In this document: piece after piece, positions 52,117 through 61,071 of the stretch | Layout: each line of letters opens with the position of its first letter | How positions within the stretch are numbered: the first letter of the stretch is position 1 | Source: an uncultured Prevotellaceae bacterium | GTDB taxonomy: Bacteria > Bacteroidota > Bacteroidia > Bacteroidales > Bacteroidaceae | Length of the DNA: 64,000 nucleotides | Direction of reading: 5' to 3' | NCBI GenBank assembly: GCA_947167455.1 | Contig: CAMVIB010000003.1 | Location: 30,600-94,599, forward strand | The notes under the pieces: model-generated | Seen by the model: only the letters and a program-made list of their open reading frames with translations | Databases searched by the model: none | What the model was told of the DNA's origin: nothing | Translations under genes and position numbers: made by a program

Positions 52117-53925
52117 CTATTCGGCATACATCGCATCAATCTGCGCCTTATAGTTCTGGGCTATGACGGGGCGCTTGATCTTGAGGGTGTTGGTGAGCTC
52201 GCCGCGCTCCATGCTGAAAGGCTCGGGCAGCAGGGTGATGCGCTTCACCTGTTCGTAGTGGGCAAACTCCTGCTGAAGGGTCTCTATGCGGTGCATCACC
52301 ATCTGCACCACAAGGGGGTTGGCACAGAGCTGCTGACGGTCGGCGACGGCAATACCGTTGTCGGCTGCCCATTGCTCGAGAAGCTTGTAGTCGGGGATGA
52401 TGAGTGCAGAGACGAACTTATGCTCGTCGGCGATGATGGCCACCTCGTCGATGTAGCGGTCAACGACGAACTTCGACTCCAGGGCCTGCGGCGAGATATA
52501 TTTGCCGTTGCTGGTCTTGAAGAGGTCCTTGATGCGGTCCGTGAGATAGAGCTCGCCATTCTTGATGTAGCCACAGTCGCCAGTGTGGAACCAGCCTTCC
52601 TCGTCGAAGGCCTGAGCCGTAATCTCGGACTTGCGATAGTAGCCGCGCGTGATGGTGTCGCCGCGAAGGAGTATCTCGTCGCGGTCGCCGAACTTGATCT
52701 CTATGCCCTTGAGCACACGGCCCACAGACCCCACGGAGACGGGAGAGTGATGCCAGTCGCACGACACCGTCGCCGTCGTCTCCGTCATGCCGTAGCCGGC
52801 CGTCATCTTGATGCCCACAGAGTGCACGAACTCCTCCACCTGAGGCGGTATGGCAGCACCCGCCGTGGGGAAGAAGTTGGCGCGTTCGAGGCCCAGACGT
52901 TTCTTCAGCAGACTGAGGATGGTCTTCTCGTAGAACATGTATTTCACCTTCAGAGCCAGAGGAGGCACAAGACCTTTGAGACGGTAATCGACATTATAGC
53001 GCTTCCCCACGGCAAGGGCGTCGAGCATCAGCTTGCGCTGCACGGCACTGCTCTCGGCAATCTTCTCTTGCACACCGGAATAGACCTTCTCCCAGAAGCG
53101 AGGCACGGCGGCCATGCACGTCGGATGCACCTCCGTCAGCGTCATCTGTATGTCCTGCGGCCGCAGGTTGATGGCCAGACGGCAGCCGCGTGAGAGACAC
53201 CAGTAGCTCCACGCACGCTCAAAGACGTGGGTGAAGGGCAGGAAGTTCATCACGACGTCATTCTCCGACAGGTCCATGACACTGTCGTTCACGGGGATGG
53301 CAGCCGAGTACATACGCTGCGTGAGCATGACACCCTTCGAGACACCCGTCGTGCCGCTCGTGTAGAGTATGTTGACAAGGTCGTCGGGCGCGATGGCCGC
53401 CGCGCGGCGGGCTGCCTCGGAGCCGTGGTCATGCGACTGCCCCAGACGCAGCAGCTCGTCGAAGAACACGGACACCTGATCGCGCTCGTCACGCTGCACC
53501 GAGGGGTCGAAGATGACGAGCTGCTTCAGCGTCGGACACATCTTGAAGACACGGAAGGCCGTGTCATACTGATACTGCTCGCCGACAAAGACGTAGCGGA
53601 TCCCCGCATCGTTAATCATATATTGTATCTGAGACTCACTGCTCGTAGCATAGAACGGAATCGTAACGGCACGGACACCATACGAACCGAAATCCACATA
53701 CAGACCCTCGGGCTTGTTCTGCGTAAAGACACCGATGTTCTCCCCCTCCGCAACGCCCATCTCCAGCAAGGCATTGCTCACAAGTGAGACGCGACGCGAG
53801 AACTCCTTCCACGTGACGTCCCTCCACGATGATGTGGCGTAGTCGCGATAACTCAGGGCAACCTTGTCGCCCCACACCTTTGCCTGCTCATGAATGAGCA
53901 CTCCCAGATTGCACTTTGTCAGCAT
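52117..53925 (-). CDS. Long-chain fatty acid-CoA ligase (AMP-forming)
   Basis: 602 residues from the ATG at 53925 (MLTKCNLGVLIHEQA); the frame is open a further 48 codons upstream, but that part lies across the promoter box. Activates fatty acids to acyl-CoA through an acyl-AMP intermediate. AMP-binding P-loop: ILYTSGTTGVSKGVM. Further family motifs: GYGMTETTATV and a late GWFHTGDCGYI. It is of the bacterial FadD type, membrane-associated. Upstream is the promoter box at 53952-53959. Possibly cotranscribed with prfB. Confidence 0.93.
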   Translation of the reverse strand: MLTKCNLGVLIHEQAKVWGDKVALSYRDYATSSWRDVTWKEFSRRVSLVSNALLEMGVAEGENIGVFTQNKPEGLYVDFGSYGVRAVTIPFYATSSESQIQYMINDAGIRYVFVGEQYQYDTAFRVFKMCPTLKQLVIFDPSVQRDERDQVSVFFDELLRLGQSHDHGSEAARRAAAIAPDDLVNILYTSGTTGVSKGVMLTQRMYSAAIPVNDSVMDLSENDVVMNFLPFTHVFERAWSYWCLSRGCRLAINLRPQDIQMTLTEVHPTCMAAVPRFWEKVYSGVQEKIAESSAVQRKLMLDALAVGKRYNVDYRLKGLVPPLALKVKYMFYEKTILSLLKKRLGLERANFFPTAGAAIPPQVEEFVHSVGIKMTAGYGMTETTATVSCDWHHSPVSVGSVGRVLKGIEIKFGDRDEILLRGDTITRGYYRKSEITAQAFDEEGWFHTGDCGYIKNGELYLTDRIKDLFKTSNGKYISPQALESKFVVDRYIDEVAIIADEHKFVSALIIPDYKLLEQWAADNGIAVADRQQLCANPLVVQMVMHRIETLQQEFAHYEQVKRITLLPEPFSMERGELTNTLKIKRPVIAQNYKAQIDAMYAE

Positions 53926-53951
53926 GGCGTAATAGGTTTTGTTATTCGCCG

Positions 53952-53959
53952 CAAAGGTA
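53952..53959 (-). promoter_or_regulatory. -7 promoter box for the acyl-CoA ligase gene
   Basis: TACCTTTG on the minus strand, 26 bases before the ATG at 53925, matching TAnnTTTG. Confidence 0.6.
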
Positions 53960-54086
53960 AGCATTTTTAATAGAAAAGAGACAACAGGCAGGCAGAAAAA
54001 GTGCGTTTGCGGCAAAAAAAGCCACAAAATCACAGCCACACCCACAAAAAAGAAGCCGACAGCCATCACCCACGCAAAAGTTTCAC

Positions 54087-54094
54087 TAACTTTG
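54087..54094 (+). promoter_or_regulatory. -7 promoter box for the M20 peptidase gene
   Basis: TAACTTTG, 78 bases before the first possible ATG at 54173 and divergent from the ligase promoter. Confidence 0.6.
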
Positions 54095-54160
54095 CAGCCA
54101 CATCCGTCAGGATAAGTAGCGTCTGACCTTGCCTGCTATAAGGATAACAACTCGTCAACT

Positions 54161-54208
54161 CGTCAACTAAATATGCAAACAACTTGTCAACTAAATATGC
54201 AAACAACA
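54161..54208 (+). repeat. 24-bp tandem duplication covering a start codon
   Basis: The text TCAACTAAATATGCAAACAAC occurs twice, 24 bases apart, duplicating the start region of the M20 gene and giving two in-frame ATGs (54173 and 54197), each followed by CAAACAAC. Confidence 0.85.
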
Positions 54209-55252
54209 ATAGAACTCCTCAAGGCACTCATCGCCACACCACGCACAAGCCGCAATGAGCACGCAGCAGCCGACCTCCTCTCACGTCACCTCGACACTCT
54301 CGGCATAGCCCACCGCCGCGAGGCCAACAACATCTGGGCCGTCGCACCAGGCTACGACCCGTCCCGACCCACACTCCTGCTCAACGCACACATCGACACC
54401 GTGCGCGCCGCCGACTCATGGCAGCACGACCCCCTCACGCCCACCACAGAGGGCGACCGCCTCTACGGGCTCGGCGCCAACGACGACGGCGCATCGCTCG
54501 TCTGCCTGCTCGAGGCTTTCAGACAACTGTCCTCGCGCGCGCAAACATATAATATAGTATGGCTCGCATCCGCAGAGGAGGAGGTCTCCGGGCGCGACGG
54601 CATAGAGAGAGCCCTGCCCCTGCTGCCGCACATCGACGTAGCACTCGTAGGCGAGCCCACAGGAATGCAGCCCGCAGTGGCCGAGAAGGGACTCATGGTG
54701 GTGGACTGCACAGCACACGGACGAGCCGGACATGCCGCACGCAACGAGGGCGACAACGCCATCTACCACGCCATAGACGACATAACCTGGCTCCGCACAT
54801 TCCAGTTCCCACGCCAGACACAACTCCTCGGACCCGTCAGAATGACCACCACCATCATCAACGCCGGCACACAACACAACGTCCTGCCCGACCGCTGCGA
54901 CTTCACCGTCGATGTCCGCACCAACGAGTGCTACACCAACGACGAGATACTCGCCACCATACGGCGACACCTCACCTCAGACATCAAGCCACGCTCCACA
55001 CGACTCAGCTCCTCACGAATCGACATCGCACACCCACTCGTACAACGAGCCGTCGCCATGGGACGCAAACCCTTCGGAAGCCCCACACTCTCCGACCAGG
55101 CACTCATGCCATTCCCTTCAATGAAGATGGGACCCGGACACAGCGAACGCTCACACACGGCCGACGAGTTCATCTGCTTCTCAGAACTCAACGACGCCGT
55201 AGCCGACTACATCACACTCCTCGACGGACTCCGGCTTCCAAAAAACAATTAG
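54173..55252 (+). CDS. M20-family metallopeptidase (ArgE/DapE type)
   Basis: 359 residues, or 351 from the ATG at 54197. Di-zinc amidohydrolase. Metal ligands: LLLNAHIDTV (His, Asp), GANDDGASLV (bridging Asp), SAEEEVSGRDG (Glu-Glu catalytic pair) and a late GPGHSERSHTADE (His). The dimerisation domain is in the middle (about 180-285). ArgE-type acetylornithine/acetylcitrulline deacetylase is the most likely call, given the length and GEPTGM motif; DapE is an alternative. The start is duplicated: MQTTCQLNMQTT. A membrane-tethered protein gene follows after 62 bases. Confidence 0.85.
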   Translation: MQTTCQLNMQTTIELLKALIATPRTSRNEHAAADLLSRHLDTLGIAHRREANNIWAVAPGYDPSRPTLLLNAHIDTVRAADSWQHDPLTPTTEGDRLYGLGANDDGASLVCLLEAFRQLSSRAQTYNIVWLASAEEEVSGRDGIERALPLLPHIDVALVGEPTGMQPAVAEKGLMVVDCTAHGRAGHAARNEGDNAIYHAIDDITWLRTFQFPRQTQLLGPVRMTTTIINAGTQHNVLPDRCDFTVDVRTNECYTNDEILATIRRHLTSDIKPRSTRLSSSRIDIAHPLVQRAVAMGRKPFGSPTLSDQALMPFPSMKMGPGHSERSHTADEFICFSELNDAVADYITLLDGLRLPKNN

Positions 55253-55314
55253 CCCCACACATCTCCCCTTCGCCATATCCTTGTGCCCCCAAAAATAAAG
55301 CAGACACGTCCATC

Positions 55315-56310
55315 ATGCCACAGCAACAACAGACTGAAGACCAAGCAACAACAATAGAAAGGCTAAAAAAGGCCATCGAAGCCAAAGCAGGGCGTAAGAT
55401 TCTGACGCCCAAAGATTTCGATTACCTTTCTGCATGCATTGCCGAGGAATTGCATGAACCTATCAGTGTGAGCACCCTTAAGCGTCTCTGGGGATATATA
55501 CAATCCTCCAGCAACCCACGCCTCTCCACGCTGGATATGCTCTCCCAGTTCGTCGGCAGCGAGAACTGGGAGACCTTTCGTCAATCCTCCCAGCCCGAGG
55601 CTGAACAGAGTCAGGACAACACCGATACTCCTGACCTGGACACGGAGGCACAAACACCCCAAGACACAAACAGCCTCAGTACGCCTCCTGACCGCCACAC
55701 AAGTATTAATAAAATGTGGATTCCGGCCGCTTGCATTATCGGTCTGTTGCTCTGCGGCCTCATAGCGTGGCTATACCTCCGTCCGCAGTACGGGAAGGAG
55801 CATGAAGACGACACCGCTATGCAGCGACATCTCCTACGATCTGGCCAGACGTTCAACTCCCCAGGAGACTATCTGCTCTTGTTCGGCATCACAGCAACCA
55901 ACCATCCATGGTCGCAGCCAGTGCCGCACCACGATGGCATCATCGTATGGGGACCGGAATACCGACATGCCGAATGGCACAACGAGGGTCTCACCGACAG
56001 TCTCATGCCCACCATCACCGAGTACTGGACACCTGCCGACAGCCTTGGCATACCAGCAGAAGTCATCGCCACCCGCAACGCCGACAACTACCTCCGTGCA
56101 ACAGCCTTCAACGAGCTGCGCATCACTTTCATGAAAGGTATTGGCAGGAAGGACACTGGCAACCCTGACGAACGCGACACGGCCTACACCTTCCTCGGTG
56201 TCTATCGCCTCAACATCGAGCAATCCGACACCACACGCCTCGTATGGCAGCGCGTGGCCGAGGAATGTGACCTCACCGACCTCGGCTATCTGGAGCAACT
56301 GCGCAACTGA
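55315..56310 (+). CDS. Membrane-tethered protein with an HTH-like N-terminus, function unknown
   Basis: 331 residues from the ATG at 55315. The N-terminal 85 residues have a repeated-helix pattern (ISVSTLKRLWGYI; RLSTLDMLSQFVGSENWETF), seen in other Bacteroidetes proteins and similar to small HTH or death-fold-like modules. A low-complexity Gln/Asp/Thr/Pro linker follows (about 88-130). A single transmembrane helix (WIPAACIIGLLLCGLIAWLYL, about 138-158) leads to an extracytoplasmic domain of about 170 residues (LLLFGITATNHPWSQPV; VIATRNADNYLRATAFNELR; ending LGYLEQLRN). The layout is like a membrane-spanning sensor. The family is not known to me. Confidence 0.7.
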   Translation: MPQQQQTEDQATTIERLKKAIEAKAGRKILTPKDFDYLSACIAEELHEPISVSTLKRLWGYIQSSSNPRLSTLDMLSQFVGSENWETFRQSSQPEAEQSQDNTDTPDLDTEAQTPQDTNSLSTPPDRHTSINKMWIPAACIIGLLLCGLIAWLYLRPQYGKEHEDDTAMQRHLLRSGQTFNSPGDYLLLFGITATNHPWSQPVPHHDGIIVWGPEYRHAEWHNEGLTDSLMPTITEYWTPADSLGIPAEVIATRNADNYLRATAFNELRITFMKGIGRKDTGNPDERDTAYTFLGVYRLNIEQSDTTRLVWQRVAEECDLTDLGYLEQLRN

Positions 56311-56347
56311 TCACCGCACCCTGTCAGCACGTTTACGAGCTTGAGAG

Positions 56348-56479
56348 TCACCATTGATTCTCAGGCTCGCAAACTATTTGCACCAATCTGAGCCAAGGTT
56401 TGAACCAATTTGAATCGGTGCTCATCTTGCCTGGCAGCTTGATTTGCTCTTCTATCGTGCGCGGCTTCTGATTGCTCAT
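56348..56479 (-). CDS. Possible 43-residue ORF, perhaps a remnant
   Basis: Reads MSNQKPRTIEEQIKLPGKMS and then a Trp-rich tail ending PENQW. The start RTIEEQI resembles the N-terminus of Bacteroidales Abi-family proteins (TIEEQIxLL), and what follows does not, so it may be a decayed fragment. It could also be non-coding. It lies downstream of the lone promoter box at 56590-56597. Confidence 0.25.
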   Translation of the reverse strand: MSNQKPRTIEEQIKLPGKMSTDSNWFKPWLRLVQIVCEPENQW

Positions 56480-56589
56480 TGCTGTCTATATAAAAAAGGT
56501 GACCCGCCAGCAGATCTACGGGATGCCGACGGGTTCTGTTATCGTTTGATTCGGACTGCCTTATCCGAGAATCTTCTTCATTTCGGGTG

Positions 56590-56597
56590 CAAATATA
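56590..56597 (-). promoter_or_regulatory. -7 promoter-like box in a gene-poor stretch
   Basis: TATATTTG on the minus strand, upstream of no clear gene. A transcript would carry a seven-codon frame (MKKILG) and a GC-rich stretch with GACGGGTT/AACCCGTC pairing potential, which could be a small RNA or leader. The 346-base gap (56311-56656) holds nothing else but the possible 43-residue ORF. Confidence 0.4.
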
Positions 56598-56656
56598 GCA
56601 CAAATTCTTAAATAATGCAATTTTTTATATGTTTTTTGCAAAAATTGGTGGTATTG

Positions 56657-57580
56657 TCAAAAGATTTTAGATACATGTTTATAGACGCGAACGTAGTCTA
56701 TCTCATAAAGCATGGGAAAGGCAGTGAGGTCGGGAGTGCCGCCGCTGCTGCCGATGGCGAGGTTCAGGAGAATGTAGTGGCCGAAACCTTCTATGTCGTT
56801 GGCAAAGGGATTCACGTCGTGGTTCGTGCCTCCGCCTGTAGCGGCCTGGGATGTGGGGATGTCGTTGAGGAGTTCATCGTCCAGGTACAGGCGTATGGCC
56901 TCGGGCGTCCAGTCCATTCGCCAGACGTGGAACTTCGACGACCATGACGGGTCACGGTCAGTAAAATGAGTGAGCGGCGTGCGGCTCGTGTCCCACGCAT
57001 CGCGGCCGTCGGCACCCTGCCAGCAGGCGTTGGCCAAGATGATAGGAAGAGTGCGCTCGCGACTGCCGTCAGTATGGTGAATCCCCATCGTCTGCGGCGG
57101 AACGCGATAGAACTCCATGACGTCTATCTCGCCGTTGGCAGGCCACCCCCAGCGATTGCCCAGAGTCCAGATAGCCGGCCAAGCACCCGGTGCCACAGGG
57201 ATGCGGGCGCACACCTCCAGGCGCCCGTAGCGGAATGCGAAGCGGTCGCGCGTCATCACGCAAGCACTGGTGAACTCCGCGTATGGTCTGTTACGCTTCC
57301 AGTTTTTGCTGTTCTCCCTGTAATGCGGATTCGCAACCTGTTCGCGGCGCGCCGTAATCTGTAGCACGCCATCTTTGACCCGCGCGTTGTCGGGTTGGTA
57401 CCACTGCAACTCCTGATTGCGCACAAAGCCGTACTCATACCCCCAGCGTGTGCTGTCGGGGCAACCGTCAACGTCAAACTCATCGCTCCATACGAGAGCG
57501 AGACTGTCGGCCTGCTGGGCCATAGAGCCTGCCGTGGCCATTACCCAAAACGCGAGAAAGAGAAAATGCCGTCTGTTCAT
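56657..57580 (-). CDS. GH16 family endo-beta-glucanase-like hydrolase
   Basis: 307 residues with a signal peptide (LFLAFWVMATAGSMAQ). The GH16 active site is GEIDVMEF (nucleophile Glu and acid/base Glu flanking the Asp), with WSDEFDVDG and FRYGRLEVCARIPV before and FHVWRMDWTPEAIRLYLDDEL after. The closing strand GTPDLTAFPMLYEIDYVRVY is family-typical. The layout fits laminarinase/lichenase-type endo-beta-1,3(4)-glucanases. Secreted to the periplasm or surface. No lipobox. It lies in the same direction as the GH51 gene, separated by a REP-like locus. Confidence 0.9.
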   Translation of the reverse strand: MNRRHFLFLAFWVMATAGSMAQQADSLALVWSDEFDVDGCPDSTRWGYEYGFVRNQELQWYQPDNARVKDGVLQITARREQVANPHYRENSKNWKRNRPYAEFTSACVMTRDRFAFRYGRLEVCARIPVAPGAWPAIWTLGNRWGWPANGEIDVMEFYRVPPQTMGIHHTDGSRERTLPIILANACWQGADGRDAWDTSRTPLTHFTDRDPSWSSKFHVWRMDWTPEAIRLYLDDELLNDIPTSQAATGGGTNHDVNPFANDIEGFGHYILLNLAIGSSGGTPDLTAFPMLYEIDYVRVYKHVSKIF

Positions 57581-57614
57581 AACGTGAAAGGTTATATCTA
57601 TGACATTGATGCCG

Positions 57615-57622
57615 CAAAGATA
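57615..57622 (-). promoter_or_regulatory. -7 promoter box for the GH16 gene
   Basis: TATCTTTG on the minus strand, 34 bases before the ATG at 57580. Confidence 0.65.
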
Positions 57623-57734
57623 ATGACAAATATGTTACGATATGCATAAAAAGCTGAAAATAACGTGGGTGCAGTATAATTGTCATCATAAATGTGGCGA
57701 GAAGCACAGGCAGGGACACGCCAGCCCCTGCTAC

Positions 57735-57985
57735 AGCCGAAGACGAAAAACGGAACCCCGCAGGGATGGATTATCATCAATTAGATGATTCAATTTTCGG
57801 AGTAACCCCATAGGGGTGACACAAGAGTCGCACCACCCCAAGTGTCGCCCCTACGGGGCTTGCGTTCGTTTGTGACTGCAGCAGGGGTGGCATTTCATTC
57901 CACCCCTGCCTGTCTTCTGTCGCCCCTACGGGGCTGATTAATTGTTCTCTCACAGCTTCTGTAACCCCGTAGAGATGAATCATTA
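57735..57985. repeat. REP-like intergenic palindromes, locus 3
   Basis: Several palindromes of the same family: GCAGGGGTGG (57881-57890) with CCACCCCTGC (57900-57909), loop of nine; AACCCCATAGGGGTGAC; GTCGCCCCTACGGGGCT occurring twice. This fills most of the gap between the GH51 stop and the GH16 start and is not coding. Confidence 0.8.
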
Positions 57986-58009
57986 CATCCGGGTGGCGTA
58001 ACGCTGCAT

Positions 58010-60019
58010 TCACAGGGCGTACTCCAGCATGACGAAGCTGTATGGTTCGAGCTGCAGCTTGAAGCGCTTCTGTGACTTCACGGTCTCGGAGCGCGGCGCT
58101 ATGGGCTGGGCTTCATAGTTGTTCTCGTCGTCACGCTGACCGCTGAGCACCGTCTTGGTGGCTTCCTTCTTCATGCCCTTGAAGCGAGAGAGGTCGATGT
58201 CGGCCGTCTTCGCCTCACCGCTGGCGTTGCAAAGCTTCACGAAGAGGCGGCGGGTCTTCGTGTTCAGCACCACCGACTGGCCGTAGTGGCTGTCAGCCAC
58301 AGGCTGGCATACCCCCGCCGCATCGCCCTCAAACCTCACACAGTCACCGTAGTAGTATTGCCCCGACGAGAGGCCGAAGAGCTGCTGCACGTAGTAGCTG
58401 CACGTCAGATACGGGCGCTCGTTGTCGAAGTAGATGAGGTCGGGGTTCCAGTTCGTGGCACCCTTACGCGCAAAGAGGGGCGCATAGCTCGTCATGCACA
58501 CCACGTCGCCGTTGCGCTCCACATGCAACAGATAGAGCCCCTCGGCCAGGGCGTCGATGAGCTTCTTGTCCTTCGAGGCATATTCTCCAAGATAGACCTT
58601 CGTCTTGCGGTCGCGCGGGTAAGAGTCATACTGACGGCTTTTCAGGAAGTACTCGCGCGGCTCGTAGTAGTGCTCGTCGAGAATGGGCACACCGAGCCGC
58701 TCGGCACAACGCCACCCGTTCTCATAGTCGGGGTTGCCCTTGTGTGAGCCAGGACCTGCCGTGCCCACAATTACTATCTCGGGGTGCGCCTTCGTGACAC
58801 GCTCATAGATATATGCAAAGCGTTCCTCGAACTCGGGGGAGATACGCTCCTCGTTGCCCAGACCGAGATACTTCAGTCCGAAGGGTGCCGGATGTCCGGC
58901 ATCGGCACGCATCTTGGCCCACTTGGAGGTGGCCGGGTCGCCGTTGGCCCATTCTATGAGGTCCAAGGCCTCAGACACCCACTCGTCCATCTCGCTCATC
59001 GGCAGCACGTCCTGAGCCTGCTCCTTCATGCTCCAGCCGCCGTTGGCACCCTGACAGCTCACGCCGCACGGCAGGATGGGCAGGGGTTCCATGCCCATAT
59101 CCTCGCACATCTGGAAATACTCATAGTAGCCCAAGCCCATAGACTGGTGGTAGCCCCAGGTGTTCTTCAGCGGTTTGCGCTGATGTCGAGGGCCGATTGT
59201 GTTCTTCCAGCGATAGGTGTTCCAGAAACCGTCGCCGCCACCATGCACCACGCAGCCGCCGGGGAAGCGCATGAACTTCGGCTTCAGATCGGCAAGCGCC
59301 TCGGCAAGGTCGCGACGCAGGCCATGGCCCTTGTAGGTGTCGGCAGGCATTAGTGATACGACATCGACATCGATGTCGCCCGTGTTGAGCACCAGCATCT
59401 GCAAGGCAGCGTTGGCAGCCGACTCCGATGGCGTCAGCGAAGCCTCATACTGCTGCCAGTCGGCGGCAGAGACATCGATAGTCGTCTCGGCAAGCAACTT
59501 GGGATCCTTGCCCCACCCTTGCGGCACGACGAGAGCGACACGCACCTGCTTGGCAGCGCCGATGTTGCGCATGAAGGCAGAGAAGCCATAGCTCTGACCA
59601 CCCTTGACGCTGATGCCGTCGAAACCCGTGTTCTCGAGGCCGTAGCCCTTCCAACCACGATAGTCATAGTATTCGCGCACGCGCTCCACGTGCAGACGCA
59701 TATAGGTAGGGTTGTTGGGATGCAGGCCGTCCGTCTTACAAATCTCGAGGTTGCCGAGCGAGTGTCCCGGGCGGATAATCTTCCACGCCGTGGCAGGTCC
59801 CCAGCCGTCGCGTTCTGTTGGGGTGTATTCGAAGGAGCCGTTTTGCACAAGCTCGGCATAGAGGCCTCCGTCGGCGCTGGAGCTGATATCCTCGAAGAAG
59901 ATACCTATGAGCTCGTCGCTGATGGCCTTACCTCCGGCAGGTGCCACCATGGGTTTCTGGGCACTGAGGCCCAACGTTGCCGCAGCAAGCAGCGCGGTCA
60001 GTGTGGTGCGTTTTGTCAT
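58010..60019 (-). CDS. GH51 alpha-L-arabinofuranosidase, exported
   Basis: 669 residues with a signal peptide (ALLAAATLGLSAQ). Removes terminal arabinose from arabinan or arabinoxylan. The GH51 pair is visible as the acid/base in GLGNEER and the nucleophile in VYLGEYASKDKK, with HYYEPREYF between. The N-terminal part (about 30-220) has GIFFEDISSSADGGLYAELVQNGSFEY and a beta-sandwich (YGFSAFMRNIGAAKQVRVAL). The length fits the periplasmic GH51 form with an N-terminal CBM-like domain. Promoter box at 60073-60080. Together with GH16 it suggests plant-wall or beta-glucan use. Confidence 0.92.
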   Translation of the reverse strand: MTKRTTLTALLAAATLGLSAQKPMVAPAGGKAISDELIGIFFEDISSSADGGLYAELVQNGSFEYTPTERDGWGPATAWKIIRPGHSLGNLEICKTDGLHPNNPTYMRLHVERVREYYDYRGWKGYGLENTGFDGISVKGGQSYGFSAFMRNIGAAKQVRVALVVPQGWGKDPKLLAETTIDVSAADWQQYEASLTPSESAANAALQMLVLNTGDIDVDVVSLMPADTYKGHGLRRDLAEALADLKPKFMRFPGGCVVHGGGDGFWNTYRWKNTIGPRHQRKPLKNTWGYHQSMGLGYYEYFQMCEDMGMEPLPILPCGVSCQGANGGWSMKEQAQDVLPMSEMDEWVSEALDLIEWANGDPATSKWAKMRADAGHPAPFGLKYLGLGNEERISPEFEERFAYIYERVTKAHPEIVIVGTAGPGSHKGNPDYENGWRCAERLGVPILDEHYYEPREYFLKSRQYDSYPRDRKTKVYLGEYASKDKKLIDALAEGLYLLHVERNGDVVCMTSYAPLFARKGATNWNPDLIYFDNERPYLTCSYYVQQLFGLSSGQYYYGDCVRFEGDAAGVCQPVADSHYGQSVVLNTKTRRLFVKLCNASGEAKTADIDLSRFKGMKKEATKTVLSGQRDDENNYEAQPIAPRSETVKSQKRFKLQLEPYSFVMLEYAL

Positions 60020-60072
60020 AGAGTTGTAGAATGTTAGTGATTATAATGGTTGGTGATTCTGATTTGCGAGGG

Positions 60073-60080
60073 CAAAGATA
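60073..60080 (-). promoter_or_regulatory. -7 promoter box for the GH51 gene
   Basis: TATCTTTG on the minus strand, 53 bases before the ATG at 60019. Confidence 0.65.
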
Positions 60081-60139
60081 GTGAAAAACCACGTACTTGC
60101 ACAAACTTTCTGCTATATTATGACACATAATCACTGCTT

Positions 60140-60173
60140 TTTGCGACTTTTACGTAAAAAAGCACTAACTTTG
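60140..60173 (+). promoter_or_regulatory. Promoter (-33 TTTG and -7 box) for the ComF-family gene
   Basis: A TTTG at 60140-60143 lies 22 bases before TAACTTTG at 60166-60173, matching both halves of the Bacteroidetes promoter; the start codon follows 16 bases later. Confidence 0.65.
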
Positions 60174-60189
60174 CCACCGACATCGGCAC

Positions 60190-60921
60190 ATGCTCACCGC
60201 CGACATAAGTCCACAAGCCATGCAAATCGCCATAGCACTACGTAGCATGCTCGACCTGCTGCTGCCGCGCTACTGCTGCGGCTGCGGCCGCAGGCTGGCT
60301 CTCGACGAGAAGGCGATATGCCAGGTATGCCTGACGAACATCCCACACTTCTACGTGGAGGACAGCTTCAGGGCAGCAAGCGTCGAAGACCTCGCCATAC
60401 ACCCCGCCATCGGCTATATGGGAGCCTACGCCTCATATCGGCGGAAGAACCTCACGGCAAACATCGTACACAGCCTGAAATACTACCGCAACCCCGAAGC
60501 CGGCATCGTAATGGGGCAGATGGCGGCCAGGGCGAGACTCCGCGAGGGCATCTTTGACGGTGTTGACATGCTCGTGCCTATACCCATCACATGGCGCAGA
60601 CGTATGCAACGAGGCTACAACCAGGCCGAGCTCATAGCACGCGGCATCAGCAAGGTGACGGGAGTTCCCGTGCGAACCGACATCATGAGGCGACGGCGAC
60701 ACACAGAGTCGCAGACGCACTTCGAGTTCCACGAGAGAATGGAGCGCCAGACAGGCATCTTCGAGTTCGCACGAGGTGGCCACGAGGCCGTGAGCGGCAA
60801 GTGCGTGATGCTCATCGACGATGTCATAACCACCACTGCCACCATGCGCGCCGCCACATCAGTATTATTGACAGGCAAAGATACTATCGTGAGGTGGTTT
60901 GCATGGGCATGGACAACGTGA
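60190..60921 (+). CDS. ComF-family phosphoribosyltransferase-like protein
   Basis: 243 residues from the ATG at 60190 (an in-frame ATG at 60220 is an alternative). The N-terminal zinc-finger-like part has CCGCGRRLALDEKAICQVC, and the PRPP-binding motif is CVMLIDDVITTTATM. The part LKYYRNPEAGIVMGQM and IPITWRRRMQRGYNQAELIA are the usual ComF blocks. In naturally competent bacteria ComF takes part in DNA uptake; in Bacteroidetes its role is unproven. Monocistronic: the pnp gene has its own promoter 100 bases on. Confidence 0.9.
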   Translation: MLTADISPQAMQIAIALRSMLDLLLPRYCCGCGRRLALDEKAICQVCLTNIPHFYVEDSFRAASVEDLAIHPAIGYMGAYASYRRKNLTANIVHSLKYYRNPEAGIVMGQMAARARLREGIFDGVDMLVPIPITWRRRMQRGYNQAELIARGISKVTGVPVRTDIMRRRRHTESQTHFEFHERMERQTGIFEFARGGHEAVSGKCVMLIDDVITTTATMRAATSVLLTGKDTIVRWFAWAWTT

Positions 60922-61022
60922 AAGAGGCTGTCAGCTTCTTAAAAAAACATAAAAATGAGCCTTTTTCACACCTTTGACGCCAAAGTTTAAAGCTTATGTT
61001 TCATACTTCTGACTTTAATCAC

Positions 61023-61030
61023 TACCTTTG
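61023..61030 (+). promoter_or_regulatory. -7 promoter box for pnp
   Basis: TACCTTTG, 125 bases before the pnp ATG, giving a long leader. Confidence 0.6.
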
Positions 61031-61071
61031 CACGGTTTTTTGAAAAAGCTACTTATTAAGACGCAAGAATT

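Noticed and set aside
54559..55314. N-terminal extension of the membrane-tethered protein into the M20 gene
   Set aside because: The extension is an out-of-frame reading of the M20 gene, rich in Arg and Thr; the ATG at 55315 begins the real protein.
60907..60966. Terminator after the ComF-family gene
   Set aside because: GTGAAAGAGGCT can pair with AGCCTTTTTCAC, but over a loop of more than 30 bases and with no T-run after it, so the support is weak.
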